Shown in pieces: positions 35,263-46,437 of a stretch of 64,000 nt of DNA. The stretch's first letter is position 1, and each line of letters opens with the position of its first letter. The translations under genes and the position numbers were made by a program. The notes beneath the pieces were generated by a model, which searched no databases, was not told the origin of the DNA, and saw nothing but the letters and a program-made list of their open reading frames with translations. Source of the DNA: Chelonoidis abingdonii (taxonomy: Eukaryota; Chordata; Testudines; Testudinidae); contig NC_133773.1 in the NCBI RefSeq assembly GCF_003597395.2, positions 128,019,305 through 128,083,304 on the forward strand, written 5' to 3'.

Positions 35263-36868
35263 AATCACATGACAATAGAATGCTTGGAGTGTACAGAAGA
35301 TGGTTGCCTGCTGGGCCTCTTTTGTCAAAGTACTGGCAAGTCCTGCAGCGCTTTTAGATGGCCAGTAGCTGGTATGATGGACATCTAATCCCAAAGAGAT
35401 ATACCTTGCTTCCTGGATAAGTCTCCAAGAAACGTCTTTGATTTGAAAAGCGGTTGGGCTGCTTTTCATCCATTTTTTCTTAATTAAGAGAAATATAGTT
35501 GCTTCATAATCACAATTAAGTTGAAGTGGAAAGTTATACTTTAAGGGTACCAGCTTTATGAAAAAAAGATGAAAGAGAAATGGGTAGGAGAGGGCTCAAA
35601 AGTAAAAGTCGTAATTTTGGATTACCTTCTCCCCTAGCCCTTCACATTTCAAATACCTTGGTTTTTATACTCAGAAATTTGATAAGCAACCACTGCCATT
35701 CTTATGGTTCATCCATAAGAATGTGTGACAGCACTAGCTATTTTTTCTCAACCCAAAAAAGGTGAAACATAACAGCTTGCAACCTGATGACAGTGCTATG
35801 TAGTTAACGCTACAGTTGAGTAAAGAATCCAGCCTATCGACTGACTGTATTAACCTGGATCTGGTCCAACTCCCAAATAGGGAGAATTCTGTTTCAGGAT
35901 GTTAACGGGATTGAAAAGGTTACTTTATAAAATGATCATAAACGAGGACATGTGTAATCTATGCCAAGTTGCACCTTTAACCTATGGGCAAGGGCTTCTG
36001 GCTTCTAGAGTTGCCCTGTGCAGGAGACTGGAAATTCTGCAGATTTGGATAATCTGAAAAGTAATAATGCAAATTAGTTTTTCTTTGACTTTTGATAGAC
36101 TATTTTATTCTGCTCATATATATTACATTTTGGAAGTATCACAAATGTTTGTATCAACAATGTAAAAAATTATCACAGAAGTTGTCTTATGAGTATGTAG
36201 CAGTGGGAGGAAATTGAGCATATTAGTAGCCAGTAAGGGACAAATAAAGCTTTTTTTACACCAAGAGAGGAATGAAAGGTAGTTTGGGATTGTGGAATAA
36301 ATATACTGTCTGAATGTTTCTTCTAAAAATGATGAACAGTGACATTGTTAACTATGCTAATATCTAAATTGTCAATAGGAACTATTGTTTCAAGCTGATC
36401 GCAGCATCAGAAGGTCAGTATTTCATTACTTTGTCATTCACGTTTAAAAAGGACCTTCCCAACCATAGGAACTTAGAAATAATTTAAAAAACAAAAACAA
36501 AAAAAAGAACACTTACATTCTGGAGAATAATTCTGCAACAACGAGTGGATTCTAAACAGCAAGTTCTGAGACTACAAAATGCACAAGGCTGTGTCTAGGT
36601 ATAAGAGATGCTGCAGGAAATTTAGTCACTCCCAGCAAAGAATGAGGCAAAAAGAGTTGGTATTGGATATCCAGTAAGTCAGAAGCAGTTGTCAAAGTAG
36701 ATGAAAACAGGAGGAGGGAAGTCAACAGATTTGTCCACGAGGGTTGTGATATTATATGGGAATATGAAGTTACATCATCATGTGGCAACAACACACAAAA
36801 ACAAGCATGGGAACAAAAGACATCTGTATCCAAAGTAGTTCATGGAAAGCCAGCCAATTCCTAAAATG

Positions 36869-37018
36869 GTAGAGGGGTCAGGATTCTCCATCACAAAGTC
36901 TTTCAATCAAGACTGGAGGTCCTTCTAAGAGACATGCTCTAGATCAACCATGAATTATGGGCTTCATAATGAGCAATATTGCAGGGTCTGTGGTACACAG
37001 GAAATCAGACCAGATAAT
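36869..37018 (+). mobile_element. CR1 LINE 3' fragment
   Basis: AATCAAGACTGGAGGTCCTT, then CATGCTCTAGATCAACCATG, then AGGAAATCAGACCAGATAAT follow the order of the sense CR1 3' region. The copy is short and diverged, and the terminal repeats are missing. Confidence 0.7.
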
Positions 37019-37525
37019 AGATTTGTAGATTTCAAGGTCAAAAAGGAACTATGAAAATACACAGAGATTTGAGCTGAATGAAAAATCTGTATTGACGGAA
37101 ATAAAAACAAAAATGCAGGGCCAGAGGAGTCTTCCTTAAACATTTTTAAGATACACAATACAATATAAAAGGTTAGAATTTTTATTTTTTTCTTTTGTTT
37201 AAAGGAGAGACTTTTTTCATAAATAACATGTTTAGTTTTAGACAAAGGCAATTTAAAAAGTGAGAGAGGGCCCTGTTTTTTTACCACTGCATAATTCAGT
37301 TGCTGGTGAATTTTTGCAGAATGTATCCCGTGCCACAGAATTGTGCCCCAGGACCTCAAGTTTGCACTTTTTAAAAGCCTGTATGTTTCTAGCATTCATA
37401 GCCGTGAAGAAAACTTTATAAATGAATGTAAAACTAATACAGTGATCAGCTTCCAAGTCTGCAGATAGCTTGAAATAGCTATGAGGTACAAATAATCCCA
37501 AACATATTAAACAGCACATCTTATC

Positions 37526-37697
37526 TCATAGTACTGGAAGGGACCCCGAAGGGTCATCGAGTTCAGCCCCCTGCCTTCACTAGCAGGACCAAGTACTGAT
37601 TTTACCACAGATCCCTAGGTGCCCCCCTCAAGGACTGAACTCACCACCCTGGGTTTAGCAGGCCAATGCTCAAACCACTGAGCTATCTCTGCCCCCC
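37526..37697 (-). mobile_element. tRNA-derived SINE of turtle type, copy 1
   Basis: On the minus strand the element begins GGGGCAGAGATAGCTCAGTG (a pol III A box; antisense GCTCAAACCACTGAGCTA at 37668-37685). A degenerate B box follows near 37630-37650 (GGTGGTGAGTTCAGTCC). The tail is CR1-like, with CTAGTGAAGGCAGGGGGCTG followed by CTTCCAGTACTATGAG. The plan (tRNA head, CR1-like tail) is that of the turtle-specific pol III SINE family and is the best taxonomic marker here, together with the second copy at 52231. Confidence 0.88.
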
Positions 37698-38227
37698 AAA
37701 ACTTGGAAACCTAGAAAAAGAACCCATGACATACTGAAAATTGAATGATATCAAAAAACTTAATATAAATATCTGTGTTTATTGTTGATTGATTTCAATG
37801 GCAGTTTATTTCATTAGGAGTTTTGCCCAAGTGCATGCTGAGAAAGAACTTCAAAACTTAGCCTTAGAAGAGGTAGTCACTGTAATTCGTGAACTAACAA
37901 AGCTGTGCAGTGCTGATTAGACTGAAGTGCATCTCTGAAGCTCCTGCAGTATTTCCAAAGTTTCTAGCAGAGAGCCACAGAATACACAGACCTTGATGCA
38001 TAATAAAGGTCCAACTTGCTGGCACGCCACAAGCCTTATGTTAAAAAAATAAATTAGAAATATGCACAAGTTAAAACATTACAGGTAAGGAATGTAAACA
38101 GAACGTACACAGTTTTAAAATAACACAATCAAAATCAAGTTGCATACTTACTAACCTAGGCTACCATGTTACTCCTCTGAATTTGACCATCTGATTATAC
38201 CCAACTTATTGCTTCTTGGTTTCTTAA

Positions 38228-38500
38228 AACCACACAGTTAGAAGAGACCACCAGGGTCATCTAGTCTAACCCCCTGCCAAGATGCAGTATTTGTTATTTC
38301 TGAACCATCCAAAACAAATGGCTACCGAGGCTCTTTTTGAAAACCTTCAATGACAGACCTTCCACAACTTCCCTAAGCAGTTTGTTCCACTGTCCTTTTA
38401 CAGAAGGAAGTTACTCCTAAGACTTAATCTAAATCTGCTGTGCAGTAGTTTGAATGCACTGCCTCTTGTCCTGCCCTCTGTGGCAAGAGAAAAAACCGTT
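38228..38500 (-). mobile_element. CR1 LINE 3' fragment
   Basis: The plus strand shows the CR1 3' region in reverse: GACCACCAGGGTCATCTAGT, then CCTTCCACAACTTCCCTAAG, then TAGTTTGAATGCACTGCCTC. It lies directly against the terminus of DIRS copy E0 at about 38505. Confidence 0.85.
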
Positions 38501-38504
38501 AACA

Positions 38505-39718
38505 TTTCTGCAACCGGTGTTCTTCGAGATGTGCTGCTCATGTCCATTCCCTATTAGGTGTGTCTGCTCACCACATGCACTGGTGCCAGAAATTTTTCCC
38601 TCAGTGGTATCTGTTGGGGACTGGCTCTGGTGCTCTCTGTAGTGGTGCACACATGCCGTGGTATGAGGGGTGCCGCCCCCACCTAGTTCCTTCTTGCCAG
38701 AAACTCCAACAGTAAGGAAGGAGGGCGGGTTATGGAATGAACATGAGCAACACATCTCAAAGAACTCCAGTTACAGAAAAAGGAAACTGCCTTTTCTTCT
38801 TGGAGTGCCTTTGTCCATTCCATATCAGGTGACTCCCAAACAGCGCCAATGGAGGGAGGTAGGAGTTCACAGACATGTAGTTTGCAACAGCAGCAGAGAA
38901 TCCTGTGGCACCTTATAGACTAACAGACGTTTTGGAGCGTGAGCTTTTGTGGGTGAATACCCACTTCGTCACCCACGAAAGCTCACGCTCCAAAACGTCT
39001 ATTAGTCTATAAGGTGCCACAGGATTCTCTGCTGCTTTTCCAGATCCAGACTAACACGGTTACCCCTCTGTAGTTTGCAACACAGCTCTTCTGAACCCAG
39101 CGTCGTCTCCGGCTTGCTGACCGATGGTGTAGTGTGCCATGAATGTGTGAACCGAAGACCATGTTGCAGCTCTGCAAATGTCCTGGATCAGAACCTGGGC
39201 CAGGAAGGACGCCATGCTCTGGTTGAGTAGGCCCTCACAATTGGCAGTAGCAGGACCTGTGCCAGCTCATAACAGGTATGGATGCAGCAGATGATCCAGT
39301 CGGAAATCTTCTGCAATGACACCAGAAGACCCTTCATCCTGTCTGTTGTCATGATGAAGAGCTCGGTCAACCTGTGAAAGGGCTTGGTACACTCCAGGTA
39401 AAATGCCAGGGCATGCGTGATGTCCAGAGCATGGAGTCTTCCTTCCTCTCCAGTGGTGTATGGCTTGGTTCACATACTGTGAGGAAGACGTCTTGGTTAA
39501 CATGGAAGGAAGACGCCACCTTCACCAGAAAGGCTGGATAGGATCATAGCTGAACTTTGTCCTTGTAGAACAATGTATAGAGTGGCTCCAATGTCAGGGC
39601 TTTAAGTCCTGACACTTGACTCACGGATGTTATTGCCACAAGGAATGCCACCTTCCATGACAGATGGGAGAGCCAGTGCTCAAAAAGCAGACCGGTGAGC
39701 CTAGAAAGAAAAAAAAAA
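38505..39718 (-). mobile_element. DIRS fragment E0: terminal module and tyrosine-recombinase part
   Basis: The left part is a 270-bp module with inverted arms: 38507-38550 (CGAGATGTGCTGCTCATGTC) and 38734-38777 agree at about 38 of 44 bases. This looks like the inverted ends of DIRS. To the right is the 3' part of a recombinase gene on the minus strand: 39544-39700 encodes LSWKVAFLVAITSVSQVSGL and VRAYSTRAW lies near 39200-39240. It ends where the module of copy E starts at 39719. A 179-bp hairpin insertion sits at 38890-39068. Broken by stops. Confidence 0.75.
38890..39068. mobile_element. Hairpin retroposon insertion with 14-bp target duplication
   Basis: Arms 38890-38956 and 38969-39035 are reverse complements at 65 of 67 positions, around a 12-base spacer. 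A further 33 bases (TTTTCCAGATCCAGACTAAC...) extend beyond the right arm. The insertion is bordered by an identical 14-mer, TGTAGTTTGCAACA, at 38876-38889 and 39069-39082. That is a target-site duplication of the length made by LINE-type target-primed reverse transcription. It lies inside DIRS fragment E0. I believe the arm sequence is a common reptile repeat, but this is from memory. Confidence 0.85.
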
Positions 39719-40099
39719 GTTACCTTTTCCGTAACTGGTGGTCTTCGAGATGTGTTGCCCCTGTCTACTCCACGATAGGTGTGCGTGCTCGCCACATGCA
39801 CTGGTGCCGCAAGTTTTTCCCCTAGCAGTACCAGTAGCGGGGAGCGCCCCCCGCAAACCCTGGAGTGGCACCTGCCTGGCACGGTATAAGGGGAGGTGCG
39901 CGCTCCCTTCACCCTCAGTTCCTTCATGCCAGACAACTCCAACAGAGAGGAAGGAGGGTGGGATGTGGAATAGACCTGAGCAACACATCTCAAAGAATAC
40001 CAGTTACGGAAAAGGCAACTGTTTTTTATTCTTCAAGTCATTGCTCATGTGTACTGCACAATAGGTGATTCCAAGCTATATCTGTTGGAGGTGAGTAGG

Positions 40100-40872
40100 G
40101 GTTTAAAAGTTCGCAGGACGGAGGACAGCTCTGTTGAACCCAGTGTCATCCCTGGTTTGGGAGACGATCGCATAGTGCGAAGTGAACGTGTGAACCGATG
40201 ACCATGTGGCGGCCCTACAAGTGTCCTGGATAGGGACATGGGCCACGAAGGCAGCCAATGAGGCCTGTGCCTGGGTTGAGTGTGCCCTCACAATAGGTGT
40301 TGGGGGAATGCCCGCCAGCTCATAACAGGAACGATGTACGAAGTGATCCGATTGGAAAGCTGCTGAGTGGAAATCGGCTAGTCCCTTGCGTGCTCAGCTG
40401 AGGCGAGACACAGTTGCGAGGACTTTCTGAACAACTTCGTCCACTCGAGGTAGAAAGCCAGAGGCTGCCGTATGTCAAGAGTGTGGGGGTAGTGTTCCTC
40501 ACTGGATGCGTGAGGCTTGGGGCAGAAGGCCAGTAGAAAAATGTCCCGACCCATGTGATAGGTGGAGACCACCTTCAAGAGGAACACAGGGTGTGGGCGG
40601 AGCTGGATCTTGTCCTTATGAAAGACCATGTACAGTGGTTCAGAGGTCAGGGCCCTGAGCTCCGAGATTTGCCTGACCGATGTGATAGCAACCAGGAAGG
40701 CCACCTTCCACGAGAAGTGAGACCAGAAGCATGTGGCCAGTGGTTCAAACGGGGGCATCGTGAGACGAGCCAACACCAAGTTTAGGTCCCACTGTGGAAC
40801 CAGGGGTCTAGAATATGTGAAAAGATGGTCTAGACCCTTAAGGAACTGGCCAGCCATAGCATGGGAAAACAC
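40100..40872 (-). pseudogene. DIRS tyrosine recombinase (copy E), broken
   Basis: One frame (40378-40872) gives WKVAFLVAITSVRQISELRA, the block with the first catalytic Arg. Another (40103-40291) gives MRAHSTQAQASLAAFVAHVP, then IQDTCRAATWSSVHTFTSHY, the C-terminal H-x-x-R-like and final Tyr region. The pair is characteristic of the DIRS integrase-like recombinase. HSTQ suggests that the R of the H-x-x-R motif is replaced by Q here. The two parts are in different frames. In active DIRS this enzyme inserts a circular DNA without target-site duplication. Confidence 0.82.
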
Positions 40873-41699
40873 TGTGTCCTTGTCCCGGCGGATGGAAGGC
40901 CAATATGGCTGCCAGGTGCACCTTGACGGACGAGGGCACCAGGCACTGGGCCATCAGGTGGAGGAGGTAATCAAGGATAAGCTGGATTGAGGCGGTCACC
41001 AGACAGTCACTCTGGTCTGCTGCCTACCTAGAAAACCGGGATCACTTTGCCAAATAAGCGCAGCGAGTGGAGGACTGTCTACTTTTGAGGAGGACACGCT
41101 AAACTTGCTCTGAGCACTTCCTTTCCTCCTCATCTAACCACTGAGTGGCCACGCCGTAAGATGAAGAGCCGCTAGGTTAGGATGGAGGAGGCAGCCCTGG
41201 TCCTGTGAGAGCAGGTCTGGGCGGATTGGCAATGGCCATGGTAGAGCTGCCACCAGGCCCATTAGGGTCCCGTACCAGTAGTGCCTGGGCCATGCCAGGG
41301 CAATCAGGAGGACTCGGGTCTTGTCCGACTTTATCTTCTCCAGGACCCTGCTGATTAGAGGGAACGAGGAGAAGGCGTAGAGAAGCGGGCCTGACCAGGA
41401 CTAGAGAAAGGCATCGGAGATAGCCCCCTTCCTAGGCCCCACCCCCGAGGCAGAACCGGAGGCATCTGATGAGTTATGAATAGAACTCCCCAGATGGACC
41501 CCCACCTTCGGAAGAGCTGGTGGGCCACTTCCCCGTGGAAGGACCACTCGTGTTGCGAGGAGAAGTCCCTGCTCAAGCAATCCACCCTCTTGTTGCGGGC
41601 GCCTGGTGTGGAAGGCCTTCAGGTGGATGTCGTGAGCTATACAGAAGTCCCACAGCCTGAGGGCTTCAAGGCAGAGGAGCAGGCCCCTCCTTGCCTGTT

Positions 41700-42230
41700 G
41701 ATATAGAACATCAAGGCTGTGTTGTCGGGAGGACCCCGATTACCTGGCACTCCAGGTGCAAGCAGAAGGCCATACACGCCAGCCGCACCACTCTGAGCTC
41801 GTCGTTTATGTGTAGGATCAGGTCCTGAGCCGAACACAGGCCTTGGGTCTGAAAGCTCCCCACATTGGCCCCCAAATCCAGGTCTGATGCATCGGACACC
41901 AGCTTCAGCAATGTGGCCCTGTCCCTGAATGGGACCCCTTGGAGCATATTGTTTGCAGTGGACCACCATTGCAGGGAGGTAATCACAGCGTCTGGCACGG
42001 TGAGGGCCTTGTCCACTCTGTACATGCCCTGGGAGAAATCAGAGGCCAACCAGAGCTGGAGGGGCCTCCTCCTGAGTCTGGTGATGGACCACGTACGTGT
42101 ACGCTGACATATGACCCAAGAGATACAGGCAAACCCTGGCTGTTTTGTCACCAGGAACCTTGCGACCAAGTTGATGAGACCTTTCAGGGTCTGGAACCTG
42201 CCTGGCAGGAGGGAGGCCCTGGCCGACACT
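41700..42230 (-). pseudogene. DIRS RNase H domain (copy E), broken
   Basis: The minus-strand frame holds LLKLVSDASDLDLGANVGSF (the first catalytic Asp block of RNase H) and HINDELRVVRLACMAFCLHL (the conserved Glu helix). The tail, with ALMFYINRQGGACSSALK, is in another frame at 41637-41760. RNase H degrades the RNA strand of the RNA-DNA hybrid during reverse transcription. It lies directly downstream of the RT, as expected in DIRS ORF2. Frame changes and stops show it is not functional. Confidence 0.8.
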
Positions 42231-42411
42231 GCATCGATAAACTATGCGTTGGATCAGGACTAACATTGACTTGGTGCTGTTTACCAGTAGGCCCAAGGGG
42301 GTGCACATGGACAGGAGGAGCGCCATGTGATCTCTCACGTGCGACACGGAGGTGCCCTTGACCAGCGAATCGTCCAGATAGGGAAATACCTGTACCTCCC
42401 GCCGTCGTGAG

Positions 42412-42762
42412 GTAGGCCGCTAACGGCGACATGCATTTTGTAAAGACTCTGGGAGCAGTGGACAACCCAAACGGAAGGACTATAGATTGGTAATGATTCT
42501 GTCCCACCACAAAATGGAGGAAGTGCCTGTGCCCCTCAAATATGTGGATGCAGAAGTACGCGTCCTGTAGATCAAGGGCAGCATACCAGTCCTCGGGATC
42601 CAAGGAGGGGATGATGGAGGCCAGAGAGACTATGCGGAACTTGAGCTTCACCATGTGCTGGTTCAGATCCCATAGGTCCAGTATCAGCCTGAAACCCTTT
42701 TTAGGCTTTGGGATAAGGGAATAACAGGAGTAGTACCTCTTGCCCATGAACTCCTCGGGCAC
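42412..42762 (-). pseudogene. DIRS reverse transcriptase (copy E), frameshifted
   Basis: The frame reads YSCYSLIPKPKKGFRLILDL, then DWYAALDLQDAYFCIHIFEG, then LPFGLSTAPRVFTKCM, which are the RT fingers/palm blocks (including the first catalytic Asp in LDLQDAYF). The catalytic block YLDD is present just downstream (near 42371-42382) but in a different frame from LSTAPRVF. A frameshift of one base near 42390-42405 therefore separates the two halves of the active site. The product would have reverse-transcribed DIRS RNA. RT of this type (LPFGLSTAPRVFTK) is characteristic of DIRS elements rather than CR1 or retroviruses. Confidence 0.85.
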
Positions 42763-44305
42763 CTTGAGGGTACCATCGGTGCCAGGGCATGTCCCGCTGA
42801 CAAGGACTCCTGTTCAGCGCCGGAGTTGTAAGCGGACTGGTTGCTGCGGACTGACCATGACCAGGTGGACTGGTGGCCCTCCTCTGTGCAGTGCCAGCTG
42901 CTGTGCCTCAACGTTGACCTGTGATCGAGACAAGTCCCTCACATGGCCCCTTGAGTATCTTTGGTGTTTGGCATAGGTAGACCAGTGATCTATGCCTCAT
43001 GCTGCTCAACTGGTACCAGAACCTAGAGCGGGCCAGTCGTCAGATCTCCCTGACCATAAGGATTCGCGTATCAGCAACAGGTGCCGGTGGGTGACCAGTG
43101 GATCCATTCAACCAATAGGATGTGAAACCAGTGCCAAGGCATTAGAGAGGCAAAGGGTCTGTCTCGATGCTTATGCTGGGGGGAAGGGGGCCACACGTGC
43201 CTCTGCAGTCTGCGCCATGTTACCGGCAAACCTCACCTAGAATCCCGCTGTTGGTGCCCAGGGTCCGGAGACCAAAGAGGGCTTCTCTGAGCCTAACTCT
43301 CTACTTCTGAGGCATGACAGCTCCATGCGATCGAGCACTGGTGGGACGTGCCCTGCAACTGGGCAAGGTGCTGCTGAGGTGGGGCACGCGGAACGGTCCC
43401 AAGGTGGGTTTACCCCTGGACTTAAGTACTGTCAAAGCCAGTGTGGGCGGTACCAGTAGCTTCAGGATTTCCTGCACTACCTGCAGGGCCTCCGGCATCA
43501 ACTGGACTTCTAGTTGACAAGGCCCTCGTCACTGTCAAGCGTGGCAGACACAGTAGGATAGGGGCTAGACCGCTTGACTTGAGCTGGGGCCTGACTGCCT
43601 GACGGAGGTGTTAAGCTGCCCAGTACGGGCATTGGCTCTCCTACAGCCCTCTTCTTTCCTTTATGGGAAGTGGGAGATCTTCCCCTTCTTGGTCCTCTTA
43701 GGCTTCTTGACCGGGATGGGGGATCAGTGTCAGCTCATAGATGGTGCCGGCGAGGCACTCCGCACCGACGCTGTGGTGCTCAGGGCCAAGTCGGACTCTG
43801 CTCTGGAGTCGATGCTGACCCCAGAACCATCAGGAGTGCCCTGAGACGAATGTCCCTTTCCTTTTTTGTCGCTGTTGAAATGATTTACAGATGTGACACT
43901 TCTCGCTTATGTGTCCTTCGCCTAGGTACCTTAAATAACTAACATGCAGGTCGCTGATGGGTATAGGTCGCTTACAGTGATCGAATGGCATGCCCCATCC
44001 CTACGCTGAGTCCCGTCCAGGAGCAACTAAGTAGAACTAACACTAAGGATAACTATATACAATATTTTACAGTAAAAAAAGTTTGAGACACACTGAACAA
44101 AGTGAAAAGCTAGCTGAAGCAGCAGACATTTCAGCGCTGTCACTGGCAGCAAAAAAGAACTGAGAGTGGGGGGAGCTGGCGGCGTGTATTATAACACAGC
44201 ATGTGTGCACTACTCCTGGGGGGTGCCAGTCCCCTACGGATACCAGAGGGAAAACGAGCACACACCCCTAATATGGAATGGTAATGAGCAAGCATTCTAA
44301 GAACA

Positions 44306-46437
44306 ATTTTTCTCCATCTTTTTTAAAGCAGCCTTTCAAGCACTTGAAGACCACTATTATGTCCCCCCTTAATCTCCCCTTTTCCAAACTAAACATACCC
44401 AGTTCCTTCAGCCTTCGCTTACATGGCTGGCATTCCATCCCTTTGATCACCTTTGTCACTTGCATTTGGATCCTTTCCAGTTTCTCTACATCCTTTCTCT
44501 ACATTGGTGACCAAACCTGGACACTGTACTCTAGCAGAGGACTAACCAGTGACAAGTTACCACCTCCTGTGACTTGCATACTGTTAATTGCTGTTAATGC
44601 AACCCAAAATTGCTTTTGCTTTGCTTTTTTTTTTTTTTTTTTTCGCGCGCCACAGCATCACATTGCTGACTCATGTTGAGGCTGTGATCCACCAAACTCC
44701 CAGATCCTTCTCAGCATTGCTGCTGCCAAGCCAGTTATCCCCCATTCTGTATTTGCACATTTTTCTTTCCTAAGTGTAGCACCTTACATTTGTCTTTGTT
44801 GAATTTCAAAGTTCTCCAATTTATCAAGATCCTTCTGAATTTTAGCCCTATCCTCCAAAGTGTTGGCAACCCCCTGCCCTAGCTTTGTATCATCTGCAAA
44901 TCTGATTGTTATGCTTTCTACTTCTACATCCAGGTCATTAATAACGATGTTAGGACCCAGAACAGACACCTGTGGAGCCCCACTTGAGACCATCATTCCA
45001 CTAAGAGTTACTCGTTTGCAATTGTTTAACCAACTATGTAATCACTTAATGGTAGTTCTACTGAGTCCACATTTTTTCTAGCTTACTTATGAAAATGTCA
45101 TATGGGACCATGTCAAAACCCTTGCTGAAGTCAGGGTATATTATGTCCCCTGCATTCCCCCTTATCCACCAAACCAGTTACTCCGTCAAAGGAGAAAATC
45201 AAGCTGGTTTGGAATGATTTGTTCTTGGACGCTGGCTGTTAGTGATCACCCCATCATTCTGCAAGTATTCACAAATTGAATGTTTTATACATCGCTCTAG
45301 TCGTTTCCCAGGTATCATGGTCAGGCTGACTGGTTTATAGTTTTCCCGGATCCCCCTTTTTAAGATGGACACAGTTGGCTCTTTTCCAGTCTTCCAGGAC
45401 CTCTCATCCATCAGTTTGCAAATATAATTGCCAGTGGCTCAGCGATTTCTTCAGCTAATTCCTTCATCATCAGGCCCTGTGATTTAAGTCAGTCAAATTA
45501 GTCAAAGAACACAGAGAACTTCTACTTATCCTGATCTGCATCCCTTCCCCTTGTCTATGATAACATGTGATCAGACTAGCAAAGTTGTTTTTTGTGTGAA
45601 GACTGAAGCAAAATAGGCATTGAGCAGCGCCACCTTATCTTCCATTACCAGCTCATCTTCTTTACTGAGTAGTGGACCTATACCATCTTTCTTTTTTGTC
45701 TGATATTTTTGTAGAACCCTTTCTTATCTCATAACTAGCAAGAAATGTTAAACTCATTCCTTTCCTGATTTTGTCTCTACACACTGGTGCTATTCCCATG
45801 TATACTTCCTGGGGACATGTCCCTCCTTCCATTTCCTGTATGTATCCCTTTTGATGTTTAGATAGCAAAAAAGCTCCTTTTGCAGCCACACTGGTTTCCT
45901 GTCTCTCTTCTGGCCTTTCCTCTGCATCAGAATAGCTTGATGTTGAGCCTCTCATTTACATCTTTTAGGAACTGCCAGCCAACTTCGATGTCTATTCTTC
46001 CTAACTGGTTTCTCCATGGGAACTTGCCTATTATTTCTGAGTTCGTTGAAAGCGGCTTTTCTGAAGCCCAGCGTCCTTGTTTTGCTGTTTTCATGTCCTC
46101 CTTTCCTTAGGATCTTGAATGCTATCAGATCATGATCACTTCATCCCATGTTCCTGACCACTTTCACATTCACAACTAATTCATCCCTGTTGGTCAAAAC
46201 CAGACCCAAAATGGATGACCCCCTACTTGTTTCCTATACGTTCCAAATCAGAAAATTGCCCCCTACACATGCTAAGAACTTGCAGGACATATTACATTTT
46301 GCTGTATTAATCTTCCAACACATATTTGAGAAGTTAAAACCCCCCATTAATACCAGCTCATGTGTGGTAGCTAATTTCGATACCTGCTTGAAGAATCTCT
46401 CATCCACTTCCTCTTCTTGATTAGGCTGTAAATTCTT
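44306..46437 (-). mobile_element. CR1 LINE, about 2.1 kb, next to DIRS copy E
   Basis: Minus-strand remnants of CR1 ORF2: NYKPVSLTMIPGKRLERCIK (45199-45411, RT) and IRFADDTKLGQGVANTLEDR (44784-44996, RT catalytic block). The plus strand shows the reverse of the 3' region (CCACTATTATGTCCCCCCTT, CCTTTCTCTACATTGGTGAC). A 19-T run at 44625-44643 has expanded inside it. 45500-46437 would be the more 5' part of ORF2 and is more diverged. 5'-truncated and inactive. Confidence 0.85.

Larger units (their letters stand above)
39719..44305 (-). mobile_element. DIRS retrotransposon copy E: best preserved gene set
   Basis: It starts on the left with a 300-bp module whose arms (39719-39773 and 39965-40019) are inverted repeats. 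Then, reading the minus strand from the right: a 5' leader at about 44050-44300; gag remnants at 42770-43950; reverse transcriptase; RNase H; tyrosine recombinase, the last three annotated separately. The 5' end is the ATGGAATGGTAATGAGCAAG block. A zinc-motif remnant of gag lies near 43870-43920. The genes are in several frames with shifts between them, so the copy cannot be autonomous. It cuts off the recombinase of fragment E0, so it probably inserted into an older DIRS. Confidence 0.82.

Noticed and set aside
38890..39035. CRISPR-like or cruciform regulatory element
   Set aside because: There is one inverted pair, no direct repeats or spacers, and a target duplication shows that it is an insertion in a vertebrate intron.
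44784..46110. Host coding exons suggested by several short ORFs
   Set aside because: The minus-strand frames are CR1 ORF2 blocks (NYKPVSL, FADDTKLG) and the plus-strand frames are their shadows.
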